Shown here one piece after another: positions 1 to 6,349 of a stretch of 29,940 nucleotides of DNA. The DNA is from Candidatus Geocrenenecus sp. JGI 0000106-J15. GTDB lineage: Archaea; Thermoproteota; Nitrososphaeria_A; Caldarchaeales; Wolframiiraptoraceae. Location: assembly GCA_000405685.1 (NCBI GenBank), contig ASPF01000009.1, positions 1 through 29,940 of the forward strand, given 5' to 3'. The notes under the pieces are model-generated. The model made no database searches and was not told the DNA's origin. It was given only the letters and a program-made list of their open reading frames with translations. Made by a program: the position numbers and the translations under genes. Within the stretch, counting starts at the first letter, position 1. Each line of letters opens with the position of its first letter.

Positions 1-1
1 A

Positions 2-754
2 GAAGATCGTATTGCCTGGATTATTTTAAACAGACCGCATAGATTAAATGCTTTAAATGATGTTATGATGGAAGAACTCCTTGATGCTTTAACAACAATT
101 GATAACGACCCTGGTGTAAGATGTGTAGTAATAACAGGTGAAGGAGATAGAGCATTTAGTGCAGGAGCAGATATAACTGCTTTCCCTAAAGCTACACCAG
201 TAATAGCTGAGGAACTATCAAGAAAAGGTCAAAGAGTCTTCTCAACAATAGAAGAATTGTCTAAACCAGTTATAGCAGCAATAAATGGTTACGCATTAGG
301 TGGAGGACTAGAGCTAGCGTTAGCATGCGATTTTAGAATAGCTTCAGAGCATGCTGAGTTTGGAAGCCCAGAGATAAACCTTGGAATAATCCCTGGATGG
401 GGAGGTACACAGAAGCTTGTAAGAATAATCGGTTTAAGAAATGCTAAGAGAGTAGTAATGCTTGGAGAGAGATTGAAAGCTGAAGAAGCACTCCAATTAG
501 GACTAGTAGATAAAGTAGTACCATTTGAGAAGCTTAGAGAGACGGCAGAATCTCTAGCTAAGAAACTAGGTGATGGTCCTCCTATAGCGTTGAAATATGC
601 AAAATATGCATTAAACTTCGGTAGCCAAGTACCGCTTGAAGTAGGGTTAAGACTTGAAGCAGCTCTCATGGCCTTACTCTTCTCAACAAATGATGTTAAG
701 AGAGGAATAGAAGCATTCATGTCGAGATCTAAACCTGAATTCAAGGGAGACTAG
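2..754 (+). CDS. Enoyl-CoA hydratase (crotonase family), 5' end missing
   Basis: Hydrates trans-2-enoyl-CoA to 3-hydroxyacyl-CoA, the second step of beta-oxidation, in the cytoplasm. The frame is open from base 2 (the first residues read EDRIAWIILNRPHRLNALND), which is the normal family N-terminus ahead of the first ATG at 65. The gene therefore starts outside the window and the ATG at 65 is internal. Visible crotonase features are the oxyanion-hole segments AFSAGAD and ALGGGLEL, and the two glutamates of the hydratase type in GGGLELA and FGSPEINLGIIPGWGG. Having both glutamates favours a hydratase over an isomerase or a CoA-ester hydrolase of the same fold. The thiolase gene follows 40 bases later on the same strand, then DUF35 and 3-hydroxyacyl-CoA dehydrogenase genes, consistent with a beta-oxidation operon. 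Substrate chain length cannot be read from sequence. Confidence 0.93.
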   Translation, partial: EDRIAWIILNRPHRLNALNDVMMEELLDALTTIDNDPGVRCVVITGEGDRAFSAGADITAFPKATPVIAEELSRKGQRVFSTIEELSKPVIAAINGYALGGGLELALACDFRIASEHAEFGSPEINLGIIPGWGGTQKLVRIIGLRNAKRVVMLGERLKAEEALQLGLVDKVVPFEKLRETAESLAKKLGDGPPIALKYAKYALNFGSQVPLEVGLRLEAALMALLFSTNDVKRGIEAFMSRSKPEFKGD

Positions 755-794
755 ATTTGAACCTGCCGATAACATACTTTAAGAGTGAATCTAG

Positions 795-1961
795 ATGAAG
801 AAGGTTGCGATAATAGGTGTAGGTCATAGCAGGTTTGGAGAGAGGCAGGATGTTAATGTTAGAGAGCTTGCATTCGAATCTGTTAAGCCTGCACTAGAAG
901 AAGCAGGCCTAACACCAAGAGATATACCATATGTCTCCGTAGGGTCTATAGGAGTATGGTATGAAGAGCCTCTTCCAGCAGTAGCTGTAGCTGAATATTG
1001 TGGATTAACAGGTGTAGGTCTTACAAGAGTAGAGGCAGCATGCGCAACTGGTAGTGCAGCTGTTTACTCAGCATACACTGCAGTAGCAAGTGGATATGTT
1101 GACATATCTCTCGTTATAGGCGTCGAGAAGATGAGAGAAGTTGATACTTTCACTGCTGTTGAATTAATGGGGAGAGCGGGCTCATATCTGTGGGAGTTTG
1201 AGAATTTTGGTTTAACTTTTCCAGGCTATTACGCATTATATGCTACAGCCTACATGAATAGATTTGGAGCTTCAGAGGAAGACCTCGCATTAGTTGCAGT
1301 AAAGAATCATAAATATGGAGCGATGAACCCTCTAGCACATATACAGAGAGAGATAACAGTTGAAGATGTATTATCTTCATATGTAGTTGCATGGCCTCTT
1401 AAACTATATGATTGCTGTCCTATAACGGATGGTAGCGCAGCAATAGTCCTAGCATCAGAGGAAAAAGTAAAAGAACTAAAGATAGATACACCTGTATGGA
1501 TAGCTGGTATAGGGTCTTCATCTGGAACTGGTACTCTATCCTATCGGAGTGATTTTATAGGGTTAGATGCAGCTGTAAAAGCTTCAAGAATTGCTTACAA
1601 GATGGCTGGAGTAGAACCTAGAGATATCGAGGTAGCAAATGTTCATGATTGCTTTACTATTGCTGAGATTATGGCCTATGAAGACTTAGGGTTCTGTGAT
1701 AGAGGAGAAGGATTTAAGATGGTTAGAGAAGGTCAAACAGAGATAGGTGGAAGGATCCCTATAAATATCGATGGTGGATTAAAAGCTAAAGGTCACCCAA
1801 TAGGGGCAACGGGAGTATCAATGATGGTTGAATTAACAAAACAGTTAAAAGAAGAAGTTAAGCCATCCAGCCGTCAAGCACCTATGAAGAACTATGTAGC
1901 ATTAGCCCACAACGTAGGTGGAACGGGACATTACTGTTATGTAACAATACTGAGGAGGTGA
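795..1961 (+). CDS. Thiolase family acetyl-CoA C-acyltransferase (archaeal/SCP-x type)
   Basis: Cleaves 3-ketoacyl-CoA with CoA, or runs in reverse as a condensation, with acetyl-CoA as product. The 388-residue length fits the family. The nucleophilic cysteine is C83 in EAACATGSAA. H284 in NVHDCF and H334 in KGHPIGATG are the other catalytic-site motifs. The C-terminus reads HNVGGTGHYC, as in the SCP-x/archaeal branch, rather than the CxG motif of bacterial FadA-type thiolases. Archaeal thiolases of this branch typically work in complex with a DUF35 protein, and the DUF35 gene begins 6 bases after this stop. The strong ribosome binding site for that gene (GGAGGTGA) overlaps the end of this one, so the two are probably co-translated. 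The neighbouring hydratase and dehydrogenase favour a degradative role over mevalonate synthesis. Confidence 0.93.
   Translation: MKKVAIIGVGHSRFGERQDVNVRELAFESVKPALEEAGLTPRDIPYVSVGSIGVWYEEPLPAVAVAEYCGLTGVGLTRVEAACATGSAAVYSAYTAVASGYVDISLVIGVEKMREVDTFTAVELMGRAGSYLWEFENFGLTFPGYYALYATAYMNRFGASEEDLALVAVKNHKYGAMNPLAHIQREITVEDVLSSYVVAWPLKLYDCCPITDGSAAIVLASEEKVKELKIDTPVWIAGIGSSSGTGTLSYRSDFIGLDAAVKASRIAYKMAGVEPRDIEVANVHDCFTIAEIMAYEDLGFCDRGEGFKMVREGQTEIGGRIPINIDGGLKAKGHPIGATGVSMMVELTKQLKEEVKPSSRQAPMKNYVALAHNVGGTGHYCYVTILRR
1952..1961 (+). promoter_or_regulatory. Strong Shine-Dalgarno site that fixes a TTG start
   Basis: GAGGAGGTGA closely matches the complement of the archaeal 16S 3' end. It overlaps the last codons of the thiolase gene and sits 6 bases before the TTG that starts the DUF35 gene. 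Confidence 0.75.
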
Positions 1962-1967
1962 GAAAGA

Positions 1968-2408
1968 TTGAGTGAGATGCCAACCCTACCTTCACGTAAG
2001 CTTGAAATCTCATATCATATACCGATTAACAAGACTAAGAAGTTCTGGGATGGGCTGAGAGAAGGAAAGATCTATGGAGTGAAATGTAGAAAATGTGGTA
2101 AACTCTATTTCCCTCCTGTAGCCGATTGCGGTGAATGTTATTCATCTGAGATGGACTGGGTTGAGCTTAGCGGTGAAGGAGAAGTATTAACGTTCACTCA
2201 CATAATTATTAGACCTACAAGCTTCCAAGATCAGCAACCATATACAGTTGCAATAGCTCAGCTGAAAGAAGGGGTAAAAGCGCTGGCATGGTTAAAAGAC
2301 GTCAGGAGGAAAGATATTAGGATAGGCATGAAGGTGAAGATGGTTCCAAGAATCAGTGAAGAGGGAAGGATTACATACGAATTTAAACCTGCTGAGAAGA
2401 AGGAATAA
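1968..2408 (+). CDS. DUF35 / OB-fold zinc-ribbon protein, thiolase partner
   Basis: A 146-residue member of the DUF35 family: an N-terminal helical hook, a rubredoxin-like zinc ribbon, then an OB fold. The zinc ligands are C40, C43, C54 and C57 (CRKCG then CGEC). In archaea such proteins bridge thiolase and a second CoA enzyme and help channel the CoA intermediate; the best-studied case is the thiolase/HMG-CoA synthase complex. No HMG-CoA synthase gene is visible here, and the neighbours are beta-oxidation genes, so a thiolase scaffold for acyl-CoA breakdown is my inference. The start is TTG at 1968, supported by a GAGGAGGTGA ribosome binding site at 1952-1961 with good spacing. Confidence 0.88.
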   Translation: MSEMPTLPSRKLEISYHIPINKTKKFWDGLREGKIYGVKCRKCGKLYFPPVADCGECYSSEMDWVELSGEGEVLTFTHIIIRPTSFQDQQPYTVAIAQLKEGVKALAWLKDVRRKDIRIGMKVKMVPRISEEGRITYEFKPAEKKE

Positions 2409-2467
2409 TATTACAACTGAAAATGTATATATTCGATTAACTATAAATATGTTTGAGGTGTATTGTT

Positions 2468-3658
2468 TTGAGTAGAGAGATTAGAAATATCGCAATTATC
2501 GGTGCAGGAGTAATGGGTCATGGGATTGCACAGGTATTCGTTATGAAAGGATACAATGTGAATCTTGTAGATGTAAGTGAAGAGATATTAAAGAAGGCTC
2601 TACAGAATATTGAGTGGAGTATAAACAAATTCGTAGAGAAGAAGAGGATTAGGAAGGAAGATGCAGAAGCTGCTCTTTCAAGAATCAAGACAACAGTCTC
2701 CTATGAGGAAGCTACGAGAGACATAGACTTGATGGTAGAAGCAGTCTCTGAAAATATTGATTTAAAGAAGAAGATCTTCAGTAGAGTTGATGAGCTTGCT
2801 CCCGCTCACACTATTTTAGCATCGAATACATCTACATTAAGTATTAGTGAGATGGGTAGAGTTACTAAGAGACCTGAGAAAGTAGTTGGAATGCATTGGT
2901 TTAACCCGCCTCAGTTAATGCAGTTAATCGAAGTAGTTAAGGGAGAGAAGACAAGCGATGAAACTGTAGAGAAGATAATCGAGTTGAGTAAAGCTTTAGG
3001 TAAGACACCTATACTATGCAAGAAAGATGTTAGAGGATTCATAGTTAACAGAATTCTCGGCTTAGTATTCAATGAAGCTTTCTGGACATACTATAGAAAA
3101 GAAGCAACCATGGAAGGTATAGATTCATCGGTAAAATATAGTGGAGGCTTCCCAATGGGATGGTTTGAGCTATGTGATTATGTAGGGCTTGATGTAGCAT
3201 ATGAAGTAGGTAGAGTACTTTATGAAGCCTACGGAGAGAGATTCAAACCATGTCCTGAAGTTATAGAACCACTCGTTAAAGAGAAGAAGCTTGGCCAGAA
3301 GACAGGCATAGGATTCTATGACTGGTCTAAAGGTAGACCGAGAATACCTTTTGAACTATCAGATGAGTATGATTATGAGAGGTCTTGGGCTGTAGCTGTA
3401 AATGAAGCAGCATGGCTCATATATGATGATGTAGCAGACCCTGAAAGCATAGATACAGGGATGAAGCTTGGAACAGGATGGCCACAAGGACCATGCGAAT
3501 ATTCTGACAAGAAAGGATTAAACAACATACTTGAGAAACTAAGACAACTATACAGCCAGTATAAGATGGAGATGTACAACCCCTGCCCACTACTATTAGA
3601 CTACGTAAACAAAGGATGGACAGGCAAAACAGCAGGAAGAGGATTCTACAAATATTAA
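2468..3658 (+). CDS. 3-hydroxyacyl-CoA dehydrogenase
   Basis: Oxidises L-3-hydroxyacyl-CoA to 3-ketoacyl-CoA with NAD+, the third step of beta-oxidation. I chose the TTG at 2468 (protein begins MSREIRN, 396 residues) over the upstream TTG at 2453, because GAGGTG at 2455-2460 is a ribosome binding site 7 bases before 2468 and would lie inside the longer reading. Numbered from that start, the Rossmann motif GAGVMG is at 12-17. The catalytic-site residues are S122 (SNTSTLS), H143 and E155 (HWFNPPQ through EVVKG) and N194 (FIVNRIL). Two C-terminal 3HCDH domains follow; the first ends in GIGFYDWSKG and the second in AGRGFYKY. It is a stand-alone dehydrogenase, not fused to a hydratase as in some archaea. 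Confidence 0.94.
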   Translation: MSREIRNIAIIGAGVMGHGIAQVFVMKGYNVNLVDVSEEILKKALQNIEWSINKFVEKKRIRKEDAEAALSRIKTTVSYEEATRDIDLMVEAVSENIDLKKKIFSRVDELAPAHTILASNTSTLSISEMGRVTKRPEKVVGMHWFNPPQLMQLIEVVKGEKTSDETVEKIIELSKALGKTPILCKKDVRGFIVNRILGLVFNEAFWTYYRKEATMEGIDSSVKYSGGFPMGWFELCDYVGLDVAYEVGRVLYEAYGERFKPCPEVIEPLVKEKKLGQKTGIGFYDWSKGRPRIPFELSDEYDYERSWAVAVNEAAWLIYDDVADPESIDTGMKLGTGWPQGPCEYSDKKGLNNILEKLRQLYSQYKMEMYNPCPLLLDYVNKGWTGKTAGRGFYKY

Positions 3659-3669
3659 CAAATTTCTCA

Positions 3670-3675
3670 TTTTTT
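3670..3675 (+). terminator. Possible T-rich terminator after the dehydrogenase gene
   Basis: A run of six T within a pyrimidine-rich stretch lies 11 bases after the stop codon. Archaeal terminators are often simple T tracts. It separates the catabolic operon from the next, independently promoted gene set. The tract is short, so the call is weak. Confidence 0.3.
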
Positions 3676-3759
3676 CCAGTATTAAGACCTCTCAAGCCTT
3701 CATAAAGATACTAGGTGGCAGCACTTACTGGGAAGGTATCTGTGCCTTCTTTGAAAAAG

Positions 3760-3767
3760 TTTATATA
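3760..3767 (+). promoter_or_regulatory. TATA box (BRE/box A) of the five-gene cassette
   Basis: TTTATATA is preceded by the purine-rich GAAAAAG, which looks like a BRE. Its centre is about 27 bases before 3791, so transcription should begin at or next to the GTG at 3787 or the ATG at 3793, giving a leaderless mRNA. This is the main reason for rejecting the longer reading from 3715. Confidence 0.6.
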
Positions 3768-3770
3768 TTC

Positions 3771-3786
3771 GTGTAATTGTGTAATT
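3771..3786 (+). repeat. Tandem 8-bp direct repeat between TATA box and start codon
   Basis: GTGTAATT occurs twice head to tail, followed by GTG. It lies exactly between the TATA box and the first codon of the cassette, where a bound protein would block initiation. The first two cassette genes encode winged-helix proteins, so this could be an autoregulatory operator. The repeat is seen; the function is inferred. Confidence 0.5.
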
Positions 3787-3792
3787 GTGGAA

Positions 3793-4200
3793 ATGACTGA
3801 GGAGGAGAAGAAGATTCTGGAAGGGCTTCTCACGGATGAAATAGATACTCTGAAGGAGATTGTAAAGAAGGCAGAAAAATTCTTGAAAATAAGTAGACAT
3901 ACTGGGGATCCAGTGCTACTTGTTCCAATCGAAAGACTCTCTCACAGAGACCTTGTTGCATTACATATTGTGGCACGTTATTTCGCTTTTAAACTTGGTC
4001 TCACTTCGACAGACACTATAACCCTTGAAGAACTAAAAACAAAAACGGGCATAAGTAATGAGAAGCTTTTAGCAGCAAGAATCTCTGAACTTCGCAAGGA
4101 AGGTATTATAGAGTATGTTCGGAAGGGAGCTTATAGGGTTTCACTACCGAATCTTTCAAGGTATTTCAATCAACTAGGTGAGAAATATGGTGAGAGATAA
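3793..4200 (+). CDS. Winged-helix protein, paralogue of the next gene (cassette gene 1)
   Basis: I do not recognise a named family. The 135-residue protein begins MTEEEKK. It has an N-terminal helical part (about 1-40), a short strand VLLVPIERL, a helix ALHIVARYFAFKLGL and a C-terminal winged helix (ITLEELKTKTGIS, recognition helix, then a wing ending RKGAYRV). The next gene has the same order of elements with moderate sequence similarity, so the pair looks like an old tandem duplication. The start was chosen from a TATA box 27 bases upstream (leaderless). Three of ten arginines use CGN codons, unusual for this window. The next gene begins inside its 3' end. A DNA-binding regulator or the antitoxin-like part of a module is possible, but not shown. 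Confidence 0.72.
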   Translation: MTEEEKKILEGLLTDEIDTLKEIVKKAEKFLKISRHTGDPVLLVPIERLSHRDLVALHIVARYFAFKLGLTSTDTITLEELKTKTGISNEKLLAARISELRKEGIIEYVRKGAYRVSLPNLSRYFNQLGEKYGER

Positions 4201-4618
4201 CGAGGACGATCTTAAAGAATGGATTAGGAAAGAGCTGGTGATTAAAGGGGAGCATGAAGCGTTATCAGCTACGTTGAATTCTGTTAAAGAACAAGTTAAA
4301 AAATACTTACGATTATCAGAAGACCATAAAAGAATAATATTGCTACCTCCTGCAAATAAACTGGAAGGGTACTGGCAAGTTTATTTATATTTTATCGGTA
4401 AAGCATATGCGACTTTGATAGGAATTTACCAAAATTTTCATGTAACCGGTAAAGAGCTTGAAGGTGAATTGAAAATACCTGGTAGATCTATCAGGAGATA
4501 TCTCAAAACATTACGTGAAAAGAAGATGATTATTCAAGTCAAACGTGGTTTATATAAGATTGAATATTCAAGAATAGAAGAAGCTTTTAGTTTATTAGAA
4601 AAAGAGGTTCAAAAATGA
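4187..4618 (+). CDS. Winged-helix protein, paralogue of the preceding gene (cassette gene 2)
   Basis: No named family recognised. The protein has 143 residues from the ATG at 4187, chosen because AGGTGA at 4176-4181 sits 5 bases upstream; the GTG at 4178 would overlap that site. The layout matches the preceding protein: a helical N-terminus, a strand IILLPPANKL, a helix YLYFIGKAYATLIGI and a winged helix (VTGKELEGELKIP, then RRYLKTLREKKM, wing RGLYKI). It overlaps the gene before by 14 bases, and its stop overlaps the next start (ATGA), so translation is probably coupled. Arginine codons include CGA and CGT (three of ten). It could heterodimerise with its paralogue; that is inference from the pairing. 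Confidence 0.72.
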   Translation: MVRDNEDDLKEWIRKELVIKGEHEALSATLNSVKEQVKKYLRLSEDHKRIILLPPANKLEGYWQVYLYFIGKAYATLIGIYQNFHVTGKELEGELKIPGRSIRRYLKTLREKKMIIQVKRGLYKIEYSRIEEAFSLLEKEVQK

Positions 4619-5421
4619 TGGATACAGTAGATCTTCTTTCTGAATATTTCTTAAAGGAAGAACTACCACTCGCTAGAAGATTATTTCAAGTATTTTATGA
4701 CAAAATATATCTAACAGATGAGGTCAGTAATGACGACTCTGTACTTCTCGCAATATATATGGCATGTAACAAAAAGGAGACATCTACTGTAAGTTATGAC
4801 GACGCCAAAGATGTTTACTTAAAATTCGGTAGACCGAAAGATTATTTCCGAGTATATCTTCCCAGAGTAGTTGAAGGAGGATTTGTAGAACGTGAAGGTC
4901 AGAACTTGACTCTTACTAATAGGGGTATTATGAGGGTCAAAGAAGTTATGGGTAGCGAGTTCGGTACTAAGACCTTCTTGATACAAGGGGGTCAAAGATT
5001 TACTGGAAGACGACAAGTCGAAGAAATAATCTTTGCAAATTTATCTGGTATAGTTTACATATGTGATCCATATATCGATAAGATCACTTTAGACTTCTTG
5101 TCAAACATATCTTCTCAGACTAAGGTTTTTCTTTTAACCAAAAACATTACAGAAAATAGTGAAAGATTTAAAGCATATTTGAGAGATTTTGTCCAAGAAT
5201 ATTCTTTCATTAAGCTTGAAGTTCGTATTCACAAGGGGAATGTACTCCATGATAGATTCATTGTAGTAAAGGAAAAGAATATTGCATATAGTTTAGGTAC
5301 AAGTTTAAATGGTATCGGTAAAAAGGATTGTTTGATAATCCAGTTACCTGAGAGTGTTTTCTATGCGTTAGCCGAATTGTTTGAGCGAAGATGGGAAGAA
5401 GCTGAACTTTTTAATCCATGA
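4615..5421 (+). CDS. Winged helix plus phospholipase-D-like (HDRF type) domain protein (cassette gene 3)
   Basis: A 268-residue protein with two parts. Residues about 40-112 form a winged helix (DSVLLAIYMA ... PRVVEGGFVEREG ... LTNRGIMRVKEV). Residues about 120-268 form a PLD-like domain with the strand IVYICDPYID and the signature LHDRFIVV at 211-218, followed by LGTSLNGIGKK at 227-237. Canonical PLD motifs read HxK...D...GSxN. Here the lysine position is arginine (H212-D-R214) and the aspartate is not at its usual spacing, a variant I have seen in bacterial and archaeal proteins of mobile or defence regions. Single-motif PLD enzymes such as Nuc-type nucleases act as dimers. This is the best effector candidate of the cassette: nuclease or phosphodiesterase activity, or a ligand-sensing domain as in TrmB-like regulators, are the alternatives. 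Starts in ATGA overlap with the gene before, with GAGG upstream. Confidence 0.78.
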   Translation: MMDTVDLLSEYFLKEELPLARRLFQVFYDKIYLTDEVSNDDSVLLAIYMACNKKETSTVSYDDAKDVYLKFGRPKDYFRVYLPRVVEGGFVEREGQNLTLTNRGIMRVKEVMGSEFGTKTFLIQGGQRFTGRRQVEEIIFANLSGIVYICDPYIDKITLDFLSNISSQTKVFLLTKNITENSERFKAYLRDFVQEYSFIKLEVRIHKGNVLHDRFIVVKEKNIAYSLGTSLNGIGKKDCLIIQLPESVFYALAELFERRWEEAELFNP

Positions 5422-5690
5422 ATTTCCTAGAATACATAAACAGTTATGTAGGTCTTGTTTCAAATAAATTTTTAAGTAAGGTTAACAGATTATATGACTG
5501 GATGGAGCCGATACTTGATGATTCAACTATCGTATTAGGGGAGCTTGCTGGTAAACGATTTAATCAATATAATGAAGAGACTGATCGGGGCTTCAGAGTT
5601 AAGATAGAGAGACTATTGTCTGAGGAATTACGTAATGTAAGGATCTACTATGTTTCTGACAAGCATCATGTGGTTGAGATAATTGAATGA
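5418..5690 (+). CDS. 90-residue protein of unknown family (cassette gene 4)
   Basis: Not recognised. It starts in an ATGA overlap with the winged-helix/PLD gene and ends inside the start of the next gene, so it is locked into the operon, which supports it being real. There is no signal peptide or membrane segment. The N-terminal half is helical with aromatic residues (FLEYINSYVG, NRLYDWMEP), the middle is short and polar, and the C-terminal half ends in a likely beta pair (VRIYYVSDKHHVVEII). Three of seven arginines use CGN codons. Small proteins at this position in toxin-antitoxin or defence operons are often inhibitors or adaptors. I cannot say more. Confidence 0.62.
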   Translation: MNFLEYINSYVGLVSNKFLSKVNRLYDWMEPILDDSTIVLGELAGKRFNQYNEETDRGFRVKIERLLSEELRNVRIYYVSDKHHVVEIIE

Positions 5691-6300
5691 AGAATTTAGG
5701 AAGATCATAGAGGAAGCTAAGAGACTTAGATACCCATATAATCATCTTAGAATTTTAGCATATATTGCTACAAGGATCCTTGGAGATGCTTCTGAAATAA
5801 AGATTCTTAGAGGCATGGCTGCAGCATACTATACAAATGGATATTGTACAACTTTCGAAGTAGATATCTATTCGCCTAAGCTTTACAATAATCCTGGAAT
5901 ACTCCAGATGCTTGGATTCAGACAGCATAAAGAATATCTTAGGTCTCCATGGATTCTAGAAGAAACAGATACAGTTATTGACTTCGTTGGTTTAGATATA
6001 CCTTTCGATTTTATCCTAGTCGAGATAGATGGTGATGGCGTAGAAGTACTCTCATTAGAAGATACTTTAGCCTACTACTTATCAGAGATAATACATTGGA
6101 TGCCATCTAAAGAAGCGGTTCAAAGAGTTAACATGATATATATCGCTCACCAGAATAGGATTAGAAAAGATTTTCTAGAGAAATCACTAAGTAAGATGAA
6201 CGCATACGATAGCTTGAAAAGAGTATCTCCTACGAAGTTTAGCGATAAGCTCTCATCAAAACTTATACAATTTCTAGAAGAGATTATTAAAGAAGGGTAA
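5683..6300 (+). CDS. Putative nucleotidyltransferase-fold protein, AbiEii/DUF6036-like (cassette gene 5)
   Basis: A 205-residue protein from TTG at 5683, overlapping the previous stop by 8 bases. Its layout resembles AbiEii/DUF6036-type nucleotidyltransferases: RGMAAAYYTNGYCTTFEVDIYSP at residues 43-65 recalls the G-x-A ... T-x-DID motif, then MLGF, a hydrophobic segment TVIDFVGLDIPF, and EVLSLEDTLAYYL at 121-133, like the usual VLSxEDxIAxKL segment. The first acidic position of the motif reads E-V-D instead of D-I-D, so activity is uncertain. Such folds occur in abortive-infection and toxin-antitoxin systems. All 13 arginines use AGA/AGG, unlike the four genes before it, so it may be a native gene next to acquired ones. 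The family assignment is by eye only. Confidence 0.55.
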   Translation: MNEEFRKIIEEAKRLRYPYNHLRILAYIATRILGDASEIKILRGMAAAYYTNGYCTTFEVDIYSPKLYNNPGILQMLGFRQHKEYLRSPWILEETDTVIDFVGLDIPFDFILVEIDGDGVEVLSLEDTLAYYLSEIIHWMPSKEAVQRVNMIYIAHQNRIRKDFLEKSLSKMNAYDSLKRVSPTKFSDKLSSKLIQFLEEIIKEG

Positions 6301-6349
6301 ATGCTTGAAATCATTATCATGGGAAAGATTATCTGGTTCTGGTTGGTAA

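Noticed and set aside
289..744. 151-codon open frame on the minus strand inside the enoyl-CoA hydratase gene
   Set aside because: It lies antisense to a clearly conserved enzyme and its low-complexity, serine- and proline-rich product is typical of a shadow frame.
3715..3792. Longer N-terminus for the first cassette gene, starting at 3715
   Set aside because: It would run through the TATA box and the tandem repeat, and the extra residues look unlike the rest of the protein. The TATA spacing points to 3787-3793.
3659..6349. Attachment sites or insertion-sequence ends flanking the cassette
   Set aside because: I compared both flanks and found no shared direct or inverted repeats, no tRNA gene and no integrase or transposase, so a mobile-element call is not supported.
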